This document shows, piece by piece, positions 8,798 through 17,581 of a stretch of DNA of 42,966 nt. Numbering within the stretch: the stretch's first letter is position 1; the number at the start of each line of letters is the position of its first letter. Source of the stretch: CAZIPZ01 sp964541075 (lineage in GTDB: Bacteria > Acidobacteriota > Terriglobia > 20CM-2-55-15); contig CAZIPZ010000005.1 in assembly GCA_964541075.1 (NCBI GenBank), positions 1 through 42,966 on the forward strand, written 5' to 3'. The position numbers were made by a program, and so were the translations under genes. A model generated the notes under the pieces. That model was not told the DNA's origin, searched no databases, and saw only the letters and a program-made list of their open reading frames with translations.

Positions 8798-8814
8798 GGC
8801 AGGGAGTCCAGTTT

Positions 8815-9471
8815 CTATCGATCCAGGAAAATATCGAGTTTGAGGCTGGATGGCCTCACCAGAACGATGAGTTTGGAGTCATAGCCTTCCGAAGCGGCCG
8901 ACAAAACGTACTCGCGAAGAGGCTCTAGTGTGAGCGAGTACTTTCCATCTTTTCCAACAACGGCGGTTGCAGCCTCCTGACCGGTGACCGCATCGTCGGC
9001 GGCGATGAAACCGGATAGCGGGGCACTGCCGTTCGAAAGGGTGCCCTGAAGAGTTGCGAACAGCGGCTCGGTCGATTCCTGTAACGACATTGAACCAGCT
9101 TCTCCCTTCTGTTGGGTGAGTTTGACATCAGGCACCACGGCGCCGAAATTCGTGTCGACCTTCACTCGATCCTTTCCGACCCAGATGGATCCATCTTCTT
9201 CTTTCTTAAAGACGCTGATGAGGACCCATCCCTGAGGCATTTCGTCCGCAAACTTACCGTCGGGCGGTCTGCTCTTGGTCGTTCGACGAAATCCGGCGGG
9301 ACTGCGTTCCAGCGTGAACTTCACGATTGCATCCACAACGGGCTGTTTTCCAGTGGAACCTTTCACAATTTTTCCAGAAATCGGTCCTCGATCTGTCTGT
9401 GTTAAAACCAGGTCCGTCAACATCAATAACAGGACAATGGCCCCCGCTCCTTGCAGAGCCCTTCGAATCAC
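8815..9471 (-). CDS. Exported protein with carboxypeptidase-regulatory-like beta-sandwiches
   Basis: The 218-residue product starts with a Sec-type signal peptide (IRRAL then a hydrophobic run IVLLLMLTDLVLT, likely cleaved around residue 25). The rest looks like two carboxypeptidase-regulatory-like (transthyretin-fold) units: GKIVKGSTGKQPVVDAIVKF in the first and LQGTLSNGSAPLSGF, then GKDGKYSLTLEPLREYVLSA, in the second. These folds act as structural or binding modules on exported proteins, common in Acidobacteriota. The start is GTG at 9471, only two bases after the stop of the preceding gene, so it is translationally linked to the run that contains the exporter. No enzymatic motif is present. 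A periplasmic partner of the upstream membrane protein is inference. Confidence 0.7.
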   Translation of the reverse strand: MIRRALQGAGAIVLLLMLTDLVLTQTDRGPISGKIVKGSTGKQPVVDAIVKFTLERSPAGFRRTTKSRPPDGKFADEMPQGWVLISVFKKEEDGSIWVGKDRVKVDTNFGAVVPDVKLTQQKGEAGSMSLQESTEPLFATLQGTLSNGSAPLSGFIAADDAVTGQEAATAVVGKDGKYSLTLEPLREYVLSAASEGYDSKLIVLVRPSSLKLDIFLDR

Positions 9472-9473
9472 AA

Positions 9474-10388
9474 CTAGTTCTCCTTCTTTTCATCCGGTCG
9501 GTAGTAGCTTTTGAAATCGCCGCAGAATCTGTCCATTGCTTCGATTTCACTTTGCGAGCAAATTTCCATGCTTTGCAGCTTCGTCGATGCCGGGGCGCTT
9601 GGCGCCAGCAAACCAAAATCTCCGTAAGTTGCGCAGGGACGCTCAGCAAAGGCCGTAGACGCGAGTACAGCTCCCTCTCCGCTGTCTTCCATATCGAAGT
9701 TTGCACGATCGACAAGAAAGCGGTGATCAAAGATGCATTCCTTGGCGTAGAGGAGAACGCTAAGTTTGTCGCCTCTTTGCAGCGGGCTGACTTCAAGCCG
9801 GTGCTCGTTTACGAACAGAGGTTCGCTTTCATCCTCGCCCTCGCCGGTGGTGAATGCGTCAAACTGCCAAAACTTATCGGATTCGTTCCACTTCAACCTG
9901 AACTTGTAGTAACTGGTGTGTTCGCGGTCGGCCCGCGCGACCCAGTACAACTCGTTCTGGCCGTCACTGATCTCAACATCAAACTTCACATAGAAATCGT
10001 AAAGGCCAAAGATGTCGCTTTTGAGCTTGTAGAAAACCGACTCCAGCGGTTTGATCATCATGGCGTTGTCGTCGGTAAGGTTGGCGGCAGTTGAGCCCGT
10101 CCACCGCGATACCGCGAAGGTCTTATCGATCCCAGAGGAATATCTTCCGGTCCATTGGTGCGGTTCCCGCCACTGCAGCCGGATTTCCCAATTCAGGACC
10201 GGAGTGTTGAAGAAGTCCTCGACAAGCCTGGGTGTGAGCCCTAGATAGACCGGTAAACCCAAAATGATGCTGAAGTAACCGAGCAGGCGAAGCGGTTTTG
10301 GAAGGAGCCGGAATATCGCGACATAAGACGATATGCCCGCAATGTCCACGACCTGTTCTTTGAGATTCTTGTTCTCTTCGCTGCTCAT
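9474..10388 (-). CDS. Single-pass membrane protein with extracytoplasmic LamG-like domain
   Basis: Not assigned to a named family. From ATG 10388 the product has 304 residues: a short polar start (MSSEENKNLKEQ), a hydrophobic region at about residues 32-52 (LRLLGYFSIILGLPVYLGL), and a long C-terminal part rich in aromatic and beta-prone sequence with YYKFRLKWNESDKFWQF and LQRGDKLSVLLYAKE. That pattern resembles laminin-G/concanavalin-like beta-sandwiches with the R-GD-L-V-Y motif; the fold is inferred from pattern only. The frame opens at 10409, but 10388 is chosen because a TACAAT box sits just upstream. It lies 30 bases after the second ABC transporter gene on the same strand and two bases before the exported beta-sandwich protein, suggesting a shared unit. 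Confidence 0.7.
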   Translation of the reverse strand: MSSEENKNLKEQVVDIAGISSYVAIFRLLPKPLRLLGYFSIILGLPVYLGLTPRLVEDFFNTPVLNWEIRLQWREPHQWTGRYSSGIDKTFAVSRWTGSTAANLTDDNAMMIKPLESVFYKLKSDIFGLYDFYVKFDVEISDGQNELYWVARADREHTSYYKFRLKWNESDKFWQFDAFTTGEGEDESEPLFVNEHRLEVSPLQRGDKLSVLLYAKECIFDHRFLVDRANFDMEDSGEGAVLASTAFAERPCATYGDFGLLAPSAPASTKLQSMEICSQSEIEAMDRFCGDFKSYYRPDEKKEN

Positions 10389-10396
10389 CGCGCCGT

Positions 10397-10422
10397 ATTG
10401 TACCCGCAAATATGCGGTTCAA
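10397..10422 (-). promoter_or_regulatory. Possible internal promoter with palindrome between ABC and membrane-protein genes
   Basis: On the minus strand TACAAT (10402-10397) lies eight bases before ATG 10388. A perfect inverted repeat, CCGCA-AATA-TGCGG (10404-10417), fills the space upstream, with TTGAAC at 10422-10417 only 14 bases from the -10 box. This could be an internal promoter with an operator. It is not terminator-like, as no T-run follows the stem. The short spacing makes it uncertain. Confidence 0.3.
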
Positions 10423-12632
10423 GCCATTTGACGCGACATCAGGCGTGCGAATAGACCGTCTTGCCTGGCCAGCCTTTCAAACGATCCGACTTGGACTATT
10501 TGTCCGCCGTCAATGACGTAGATGCGATCGGCTTGCCGGATTGTACTCAACCGGTGAGCTACAAGGATGCGGGTGATCTTCAGTTTCTCGAGGCTTTGGA
10601 TCACAATAGCTTGAGTGCGATTGTCCAGCGCACTGGTCGCTTCGTCGAGGACAAGGATACTGGGCTTAAGAATAAGGGCTCTGGCAATAAGCAGCCGTTG
10701 TCGTTGGCCGCCTGAGAGGTTCGAGCCGCCCTCGGAAACAATGGTGTGCATGCCCATGGGCATGCGTTCAATGTCATCGGCGAGGCCGACCGCGCGAGCC
10801 GCCTCCCACGCGTCCGAAACGGTCCGCAGACTGCCGCAAACAATGTTGTCGAAAATCGAGCCCGCCAGGACTTTGTTTTCCTGCATCACGACGCCGATCT
10901 GCCGTCGAACGCTGTTGATGTTGAGTTCCTTTAGGTCCTGGTTGTCGTAATAAACGCCCCCGCCGAGAGGCTTTTCAAATCCGAGCAGGAGGCTCAGGAT
11001 CGTCGACTTGCCACCACCCGAGGGACCGGCCAATGCAATGCATTCTCCGGGATTCGCTTCAATTGTGACGTCATCAAGCGTCGGCGGACCATAGTCCTGA
11101 TAGCGAAAGGTCACTCGATCCAGTCTCACACTTCCGCGAAGTCGGATCGGCGCAACAGGAGTGGATCGAACCTCTGGTTCCGCATCCAATATCGTTCTGG
11201 TGCGGTTCCATACGCCGCCGACATTAAAAATCGTCAGACCCGTTTCGCTGATGGTGCTCACGCCGGCCAGGAATGTTGCCAGGGAGGCGTTGAATGCCAG
11301 GAAGACGCCTAATGTCAGCGTGCCGCCGTTAGCCTCAACAAGGCTTATGGCCATCGCATAGATCAGGGCCGGAGCGATCGCAGGAAGAATGGAATGCAAG
11401 AGCCGGACGCGATCCTGAAGTTTTGAAACACGCAGATTGAGGCGCTGTTTTCGTCCGTATGCTTGCGCCCAGAAAGCGAAGGCCCGTTTCTCGGCCCCAG
11501 CAACCCGCAATTTGGGAGCGGCGTCCACAAGCTGCACCATTAAACCCGAAAGATAGCCCTCGATCTCATGAAGCTTAGGTGTGAGAGTAGCGAGTCCGGC
11601 CCCGGAAAATACGATCGCGCAGACGATAACGATCGTTAAACCGATCGCGGTCGCGCCTAGCAAAGGATTGTAATAGAGCATCAGGCCGGCGTTCAGGAGA
11701 GAGGCCACGGCCGCGAACAACGTGGTAATCGTTACGCCCCCAAGGCGCTGCCGGATCGAGCTGATTCCCGAGGCGCGCGCGTGAAGGTCGCCGGCGGCGA
11801 ACGACCGGAAAAATGAAGGCCTAAGATCCAGAAGGCGGCTCCATACGCCCGACTGCAGAGCCGCCGTGCCCGCGGTTTCAATTCGTAGGAGGCTCGCCGC
11901 TTGTGCGAAGTCGAAGAGAAGTGTTCCGAGACTCGCGGCGCCGAGGCCTAGACCAAGATGAAGAAGGAGCATGCGATTCGCTCCGGGTATCGCGTAATCC
12001 ACAACGATCGCTGTCGCCATCGGCAATAGCATCCCGAGAAGAGTGACGGCCGCTCCGCACAAAATGACAATCGCTACGTCGCGCGCAAAACCTGAAAGCG
12101 CGAAAGACAGCAGCGAACTGATGCGCGATGCCTTCTCAGGCAGTGGGCGGTATAGCGTATAACCGAAGGACGACAGCCTCGCGGCCATCGCACCATCCAC
12201 GGGGCGCCGGCGGCCTGTTGCAATATCAGCGACGTCATACCTGCTTGCCGTGCTCAACCTTGATTGTGCAGGAAGAATAGGGACGGGTTCTTCGGTGTCG
12301 GCCAGGAAACCAAGCAGCGGCCCAAAGTCGCCTCGGTACCACTGCCTCGGTAGAACTACTCTGCGGATTCGAACGCCGGATCCTTCGGCTATCGTTTGAA
12401 GCGGATCGCGCCCTTCGGCGGTGGGAATATTGCGAATTTCGATCCCAAGAGCCTTTCCGACGATTTGAAGCGCAAGCACCAGAGGGTTTGTCGTGGACGG
12501 ATCGACGTCTGCTTCTGACATCGAGGTCAGATCCCGAATTGCCGCCCGTGCTGCCGAAACGTCGAGCCGCTGGCGCTCCTCGAACCGCTCTTGGTGGTTT
12601 CTATCGTCTCGCTCCGCGTTCGGGCTATCCAT
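10419..12632 (-). CDS. NHLM-type ABC transporter permease/ATPase, second subunit (ABC2)
   Basis: This 737-residue protein has a poorly conserved N-terminal domain (~1-180), a five- to six-segment ABC exporter membrane domain (~190-470), and a C-terminal ATPase with Walker A GPSGGGKST (~535), signature LSGGQRQRL (~637) and Walker B ILVLDEATSALD (~660). It has no C39 peptidase; that, with its partner, matches the NHLM_micro_ABC2 family (TIGR03797), proposed to export nitrile-hydratase-leader peptides. Such proteins act in the inner membrane with ABC1 and an HlyD adaptor. ATG 12632 is chosen over the longer frame from 12755 because it overlaps the ABC1 stop as ATGGATAG, a coupling overlap, and drops 41 residues of implausible leader. 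The specific NHLM assignment is from architecture and order. Confidence 0.88.
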   Translation of the reverse strand: MDSPNAERDDRNHQERFEERQRLDVSAARAAIRDLTSMSEADVDPSTTNPLVLALQIVGKALGIEIRNIPTAEGRDPLQTIAEGSGVRIRRVVLPRQWYRGDFGPLLGFLADTEEPVPILPAQSRLSTASRYDVADIATGRRRPVDGAMAARLSSFGYTLYRPLPEKASRISSLLSFALSGFARDVAIVILCGAAVTLLGMLLPMATAIVVDYAIPGANRMLLLHLGLGLGAASLGTLLFDFAQAASLLRIETAGTAALQSGVWSRLLDLRPSFFRSFAAGDLHARASGISSIRQRLGGVTITTLFAAVASLLNAGLMLYYNPLLGATAIGLTIVIVCAIVFSGAGLATLTPKLHEIEGYLSGLMVQLVDAAPKLRVAGAEKRAFAFWAQAYGRKQRLNLRVSKLQDRVRLLHSILPAIAPALIYAMAISLVEANGGTLTLGVFLAFNASLATFLAGVSTISETGLTIFNVGGVWNRTRTILDAEPEVRSTPVAPIRLRGSVRLDRVTFRYQDYGPPTLDDVTIEANPGECIALAGPSGGGKSTILSLLLGFEKPLGGGVYYDNQDLKELNINSVRRQIGVVMQENKVLAGSIFDNIVCGSLRTVSDAWEAARAVGLADDIERMPMGMHTIVSEGGSNLSGGQRQRLLIARALILKPSILVLDEATSALDNRTQAIVIQSLEKLKITRILVAHRLSTIRQADRIYVIDGGQIVQVGSFERLARQDGLFARLMSRQMA

Positions 12633-14832
12633 CACTGGCAGTCTCCATCGAAAGCAAAGCACGGTCGCCGATGAGCAGCTGTGAATACAGGCCGCCTTGT
12701 CGAACCAGTTCTTCGTGCTTCCCGCGTTGAACAACTTTTCCCGCATCCAGAACAAGAATCTCGTCGCAATCTCGAATGGTGCTCAGCCGGTGAGACACAA
12801 TGATGCAAGTACAAGCTCGGCGGCGAATGTGTCGGTCAATCAACAATTCGGTTTCTGCATCGAGGGCGCTGGTCGCTTCATCCAGCACCAAGATCGTGGG
12901 ATCGCATGCGAGCGCTCGCGCTATTTCGAGCCTCTGCCGTTGTCCCCCACTCAGATTGCCGGCGTCTTCAGACAGATTGCTTTCGTATGCCTGAGGCAGG
13001 CCGAGGATGGTTTCGTGAATCATCGCGTCGCGGCAGGCTTCTTCCAGGCGGTTTTCAGGGACTGTCGTATCCCATAAGGTGAGATTGTCTCGAATGCTGC
13101 ACGAAAAAAGTGATGCGTCCTGATCCACGGCCGCTACTGAATTTGCAAGGACGTTCGCAGGAATCTCCCGTCGAGGAATGCCGTCAAACAGGATTTCGCC
13201 GCTGGTCGGTTCGAAAACTCCCGAGATGAGCTTTGCGATCGTCGACTTTCCGGATCCGCTGCTGCCAACAAATGCAACGCGCCGGCCAGGTTCGACGAGC
13301 AGAGAGAGATCCTCGATCAAGGGGGCGGCGGCAGGATTGTAACCAAACGTGAGATTCTTCAGTTCCACCCGACCGGTCAATCGTATGGGGCCTGTCCAGG
13401 AGGCGGATGAAGGCTGGCTCGCAGGAGCGTTCTGCAGAACATCATCAAGGCGGGTGATGTCGCTTTGAAGCTCCTGGAGCTGACCGCCCAGCTGCATCAG
13501 ATTGTTGACGGGTCCAAGAAAACTAACGGCCAGACTTTGGAAAGCGACGAGCATCCCAACGGTCAAGGTTCCTTCCATCACGCGCAACCCGCCAAGAGTG
13601 ATGATTAATGTGGCCATGATTGCGGAGAGAAATTTCGGCATTAGACCGAGGTATTGGCTGGTTCCAGCGAACTCCTGCTGTGTGTTCGCAGCCTTGGAAT
13701 AGTAACCGGACCAACGTGAGAAAAACTCGGACTCGAGCGCCGATGCTTTCAAGGTCCTGATGCTTCGCAGACCCGAGATCGACACCGCGTGCAGCTTGCC
13801 AAGATCGTAAGCCAGCCTAGCCGTTTCGTCTTTCCGGCGTCGCGATACAAACTTCAGTATTCCGAAATTGGCGAGAGCAAACGCGACGGCGACCAGCGTC
13901 AAATCGCTGTCGAATTTCAGCATCACCGCTGCGTACGCAAACATGATGAGGATGTCGGTGCCCGTTGTGGCAAGGCGGCCGGATAACACTTCGGCGACTC
14001 GATCGTTGAGGGTTACGCGGCTTCCAATCTCGCCCGCATATCTTTGAAGGTAGTAAGAAGCCGGAAGATGGAGCAGGTGCCAGACAAACCGGCTCGTCAT
14101 CACGACCGATAGCTTCAAGCGCACGCGGCGAAGAATGCGAAGCTGAATGTGAGCGAGGATCGCCCTGAGAACGGCGGTAGCGATCAATCCGATAATGATC
14201 GGGCGTGCAAACTCTTGTGTGCGCCGCATCATGACGTTGTCGATGAACGCCAGGCTCAGGCCGGCTGCGGCGAGGGAGGGGATCGCAATGAACAATGCGG
14301 CGACGCTGCAGGCAACGACGCCGCCCATGCAGCCTCGAAGCCGCTGCCAAACTGCAGGAACGAGGCCCGGAGTCTTTCCGCCTTTTTGAAACGCCGACGA
14401 GGGCTCCAACACGAGAACGACGCCCGTGTAAGACTCGTCAAACTCCTCCACCGAGACCGATCGTGGGCCGGTTGCAGGATCGTTCAGAAAGACGCGGCCG
14501 CGGTTGTATCCCTCTACGACCAGAAAGTGGTTGAAGTTCCAGAAAACGATGAAGGGATATCGGAGGTCATTCAGGTCTCCAATTTCTTTCTTGAAACCCT
14601 TCGCGCTCAGTCCATACAGCTTCGCCGCTCTAACAATATTAGAGGCCTTGCTCCCATCTCGGGACACTCCGCAGGACCGGCGAAGATCCGCCAGCGGGAC
14701 AATGCGGCCGTAATACGCCAGAATGATTCCGAGACTCGCGGCGCCGCATTCCACGTTCTCCATCTGGATAAACGTGGGAGTTCTGACCCGGCCTTTTTTA
14801 AGGGCGATGATATCCGTGTTAGTAGATGCCAC
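12625..14832 (-). CDS. NHLM-type C39 peptidase/ABC exporter (ABC1)
   Basis: This 735-residue peptidase-containing ABC transporter has an N-terminal C39 peptidase (~1-150) that would cut leader peptides after a double-Gly-type site. The catalytic set is visible: oxyanion Gln23 and Cys29 in QMENVECGAASLG, His102 in NFNHFLVVEGY, and Asp118 in LNDPATG. A membrane domain follows (~170-450), then an ATPase with GSSGSGKST (~522), LSGGQRQRLEIARAL (~625) and ILVLDEATSALD (~645). It fits NHLM_micro_ABC1 (TIGR03796), which matures and exports NHLP/N11P-type peptides. Its start overlaps the HlyD gene by 14 bases, and its stop overlaps ABC2 by eight. With all catalytic residues intact it should process a substrate, yet no precursor peptide is seen in this window. 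Confidence 0.93.
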   Translation of the reverse strand: MASTNTDIIALKKGRVRTPTFIQMENVECGAASLGIILAYYGRIVPLADLRRSCGVSRDGSKASNIVRAAKLYGLSAKGFKKEIGDLNDLRYPFIVFWNFNHFLVVEGYNRGRVFLNDPATGPRSVSVEEFDESYTGVVLVLEPSSAFQKGGKTPGLVPAVWQRLRGCMGGVVACSVAALFIAIPSLAAAGLSLAFIDNVMMRRTQEFARPIIIGLIATAVLRAILAHIQLRILRRVRLKLSVVMTSRFVWHLLHLPASYYLQRYAGEIGSRVTLNDRVAEVLSGRLATTGTDILIMFAYAAVMLKFDSDLTLVAVAFALANFGILKFVSRRRKDETARLAYDLGKLHAVSISGLRSIRTLKASALESEFFSRWSGYYSKAANTQQEFAGTSQYLGLMPKFLSAIMATLIITLGGLRVMEGTLTVGMLVAFQSLAVSFLGPVNNLMQLGGQLQELQSDITRLDDVLQNAPASQPSSASWTGPIRLTGRVELKNLTFGYNPAAAPLIEDLSLLVEPGRRVAFVGSSGSGKSTIAKLISGVFEPTSGEILFDGIPRREIPANVLANSVAAVDQDASLFSCSIRDNLTLWDTTVPENRLEEACRDAMIHETILGLPQAYESNLSEDAGNLSGGQRQRLEIARALACDPTILVLDEATSALDAETELLIDRHIRRRACTCIIVSHRLSTIRDCDEILVLDAGKVVQRGKHEELVRQGGLYSQLLIGDRALLSMETASDG

Positions 14833-16108
14833 TCAGGGATCTCAAAAAGGGAAAAATGTAGCTGATCGGCTTGCGCTCTTCCGTGACGACTCGACTACTC
14901 GTCGTGAGCCCTGCGGAGATGTTGTATTCGCCGAACATCGCAGGATCTGTCTGCAATTTCGAGGTGACCTGAATCACTGGGCCATTTGCGATCAGTGCAT
15001 CGACGACCGCAGGATTGCCGACGGTGAGAAGCGCGGCTTCTCGTGTGACAGGCAGGTCGGAAACCGAGTCCACCACACCGGGAACGCCCGTGAAGCGCTG
15101 CCTCTCGACGGTGTCCGGCGTCACGTGAATGGTCATGCCGCGCTTTATTTTTTTTCCATCCCCGACCGGGAAGTAAGAGACGCTGACCAGATTTCGCTCG
15201 GCCTCGTCGACTTCGACGACGGCGAGGCGTGAACCGGCGTTCAAGAACTGTCCAGCCGTCGCTGTCACCTCAATGACGCGCCCAGAATACTCGCTGCGGA
15301 TCACCGCGCCCCGATTCAACTGGCTTTCGTTCAGTGAAATACTCGATTCCAGTTCCCGAATTCGGATCGCGCGCGTCGTTGCGGCTTCGGCGTTTTCGCG
15401 CCCGGCCTCGGCCTCAAGCGTCTCGAGTTCCTTCAGTTGTTGTTCCACCTGTTTGAGTCGAGCGTTGATGTCCGCTTCCTTTGTTTCGCTGTCGAGAACC
15501 GCTTGTTGCGATTGAAGAAGATCTATGGATACCGGTGAGATCAAACCGTTTTGCAGCAGCGTTTGGTACCCTTCGAGACGACGCTTCAGTACAGGCGCGA
15601 TCGCCTGGTTGTCCTGCAGACTCTTTCGCAATGTCGAGGCCTGCAGTTCCAGATAGTTCCGCTGGACCTCATCCTGTTGTTTTTGCAGGGCCGTCTGCCG
15701 GTCGTCCAGTGAGATTCGCGAACGGTCCTGCCTTCTTAATTCCTGGAGTAGCGCCCTATCCTGCTGGAGCCGATCGATCAGGTCGGATTGGTCGATGCGT
15801 CCGATCACATCATTTTTGATGACATTGTTGCCTGCCTGAATCGCCAGTGACTCTAACCGTCCTGCGGTTGTTGTCTGGATTTCGCGCATCGTGAGGGGAT
15901 GCACAACCACACCACGCCCGCTGACGGAGGCGGGAATCGAGCCGACGAAGCCCCAGGTGATCGCAACGGCCAGCAACAGACCGATCGCGATAAGAGGAAG
16001 CCAGTCTCGAGGACCGACCACGTCCAGAAGCTGATCGACGGCTTCCGGCGACGAGAGTCGTTCGAGAGCCTTGGAGCGATAGATATCTTTAACGTCTTTG
16101 CTCGACAT
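14819..16108 (-). CDS. HlyD-type membrane-fusion adaptor of the NHLM exporter
   Basis: The 429-residue product has a cytoplasmic start, one membrane anchor at about residues 36-57 (WLPLIAIGLLLAVAITWGFVG), a lipoyl-like beta segment (GRLESLAIQAGNNVIKNDVIGRID), a long coiled-coil hairpin (~110-260), the returning lipoyl half (AVIRSEYSGRVIEVTATAGQFLNAG), and a C-terminal beta-barrel. This is the membrane-fusion layout; next to ABC1 and ABC2 it corresponds to NHLM_micro_HlyD (TIGR03794). It would bridge the inner-membrane transporter to the periplasm or outer membrane. ATG 16108 is chosen because it shares one base with the upstream stop (TAATG); a longer frame from 16138 is possible. No TolC-like outer-membrane partner is encoded nearby. 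Confidence 0.9.
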   Translation of the reverse strand: MSSKDVKDIYRSKALERLSSPEAVDQLLDVVGPRDWLPLIAIGLLLAVAITWGFVGSIPASVSGRGVVVHPLTMREIQTTTAGRLESLAIQAGNNVIKNDVIGRIDQSDLIDRLQQDRALLQELRRQDRSRISLDDRQTALQKQQDEVQRNYLELQASTLRKSLQDNQAIAPVLKRRLEGYQTLLQNGLISPVSIDLLQSQQAVLDSETKEADINARLKQVEQQLKELETLEAEAGRENAEAATTRAIRIRELESSISLNESQLNRGAVIRSEYSGRVIEVTATAGQFLNAGSRLAVVEVDEAERNLVSVSYFPVGDGKKIKRGMTIHVTPDTVERQRFTGVPGVVDSVSDLPVTREAALLTVGNPAVVDALIANGPVIQVTSKLQTDPAMFGEYNISAGLTTSSRVVTEERKPISYIFPFLRSLSGIY

Positions 16109-16650
16109 TACAGCGACCTTAGCCTCTTTTGGATCCAATCAAACCGTGCACCGGCCAGTTCCATGTTTTCCAACACGTCGGGATCGATTTCGTCGCTGTA
16201 TAACTGCTCTTCGCTCAACCTTTGATTCTGAGAATATCCAAGCAGACCCACCGTGCTGCGCAGCCTGTCTGACAGGAATACGGCGATGGATCGGTACAGT
16301 CTCGACGCGAAATACACATCCTGTCCGATCTTCTCAGTCAGCCTTTTTCGCGAAATGTTGAGGACGCAGGAATTTTCAACCGCGGTTACAGAAGCGGACG
16401 GCGGACGCGAGTCCACGAAAGACATCTCGCCAAGAATTTCGCCTGAACGGAGCTTCGCCAACGTTCTTCCCTGAAGCGCCGCCGCTGTCACCTCAAAAGC
16501 GCCGTCCACGACAATGAAGACCGACTCGATACGGCTGCCTTCACGGATGAGGACGGTGCCCGATGGAACCATTTGCTTTGAACCGGCGGAGATCATCCAG
16601 TCCACATCGTCATCGTTCAAAATGCCAAGAAAAAGCAAGGCTTTACGCAT
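16108..16650 (-). CDS. Cyclic-nucleotide-binding domain protein
   Basis: The core is one cyclic-nucleotide-binding (CAP-type) fold: SGTVLIREGSRIESVFIVVDG, then the phosphate-binding cassette GEILGEMSFVDSRPPSASVTA, where GEMSFVD and RPPSAS correspond to the Glu and Arg that contact cAMP or cGMP. The helical tail has no DNA-binding helix-turn-helix, so it likely acts as a soluble sensor. Cyclic-nucleotide-binding proteins are known companions of NHLM transport operons (TIGR03896 in cyanobacteria, which has two such domains; here there is one). ATG 16650 is preferred for a GAGGG ribosome site seven bases upstream; ATG 16716 would add 22 residues. The stop overlaps the HlyD start as TAATG, making it the first gene of the exporter operon. 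Confidence 0.88.
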   Translation of the reverse strand: MRKALLFLGILNDDDVDWMISAGSKQMVPSGTVLIREGSRIESVFIVVDGAFEVTAAALQGRTLAKLRSGEILGEMSFVDSRPPSASVTAVENSCVLNISRKRLTEKIGQDVYFASRLYRSIAVFLSDRLRSTVGLLGYSQNQRLSEEQLYSDEIDPDVLENMELAGARFDWIQKRLRSL

Positions 16651-16786
16651 GTCAGTACCCTCGAAAACGCACTGAGCGTACGTCTGAAATCCAGACCTGT
16701 CAACGACCTCCGTCATTTTTTGAAGATGGCGTCTGCGGTGTGGCTGCTCGCGAAAGGCCGGTGGTATTATTCGCTTCGTCGGATTT

Positions 16787-17479
16787 ATGAAACAGCACAC
16801 CGTAGGCGACGGGGAATGCCTGTCGAGTATCGCTGCAAAGTACGGACTTTCCTGGGATGCGATTTGGAACGATTCGGCCAACTCTGCTCTTAAAGAGAAG
16901 AGAAAAGATCCGAACACCCTGGTGCCCGGCGACGTCCTCTCCCTTCCGGACCGGGTCGAAAAAGTAGTCTCATGCGAAACCGCAAAGGTCCACCGTTTCA
17001 AGTTATCCGCGGAGGAGGTATTGCTCCGTCTTCAACTTTTCGAAGATGAGAAGCCGCTGGCTGACATGGATTTCGAACTGAAGGTCAAAGGGATCGTTCT
17101 GACAGGAAAAACCGATGCAGATGGGGTGCTGGAGGCGTCGATCGATCCGCAGGCCCGGGAGGGCTTACTGACCGTCGGACCTGAGAAAAAGCCGTTTGAC
17201 CTCAGATTCGGGCGCCTCCAGCCGATTACGGAGATCAAAGGTATTCAGGCTCGTCTGAACAATCTCGGGTTTGACAGCGGAAACGAAGAAGATCGGCTGA
17301 ATCCAAACACGAAAGAGGCTCTGCGCGCGTTCCAGAAACGATTTGGTCTGGAGGTTACGGGCGAACCGGATCAAGCGACAGTGGACAAGCTGGCTGAGAT
17401 TCATGACGCCGTTGGTGCATTCCCGGAACCGGCTTCCAGTACGGCGAAATCTTCCACCAATGCACAAAGCTCACAGTAG
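16787..17479 (+). CDS. LysM / TTR-like / peptidoglycan-binding protein
   Basis: The 230-residue protein combines an N-terminal LysM (residues ~1-55: HTVGDGECLSSIAAKYG, then NTLVPGDVLSLP), a middle transthyretin-like beta-sandwich (~68-145: LLRLQLFEDEKPLADMDFEL, then GKTDADGVLEASI), and a C-terminal PG_binding_1 domain (~150-210: GIQARLNNLGFDSG, then TKEALRAFQKRFGLEVTGE). It has no signal peptide, which fits cargo or a spike accessory carried by T6SS rather than a Sec-exported wall protein. It is divergent from the exporter operon (136 bases apart), with a TATTAT box at 16765-16770 about 16 bases before the ATG, and stands upstream of a DUF4123 adaptor gene. No hydrolase motif is present, so it probably binds rather than cuts peptidoglycan. 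Confidence 0.88.
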   Translation: MKQHTVGDGECLSSIAAKYGLSWDAIWNDSANSALKEKRKDPNTLVPGDVLSLPDRVEKVVSCETAKVHRFKLSAEEVLLRLQLFEDEKPLADMDFELKVKGIVLTGKTDADGVLEASIDPQAREGLLTVGPEKKPFDLRFGRLQPITEIKGIQARLNNLGFDSGNEEDRLNPNTKEALRAFQKRFGLEVTGEPDQATVDKLAEIHDAVGAFPEPASSTAKSSTNAQSSQ

Positions 17480-17581
17480 CCATGGATCTCGGACTGGATA
17501 TTCCACGAGAAAAGCGCTGCCTGCCGGGCTTGATGCACGGCATAATGTCATGCGCGAAACAGCCGATTGCAGGGCCGAGGC

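Noticed and set aside
9327..10094. 255-codon plus-strand open frame across the exported and membrane-protein genes
   Set aside because: It spans two minus-strand genes that show a signal peptide, membrane segment and tight spacing; the plus-strand product shows no recognisable domain.
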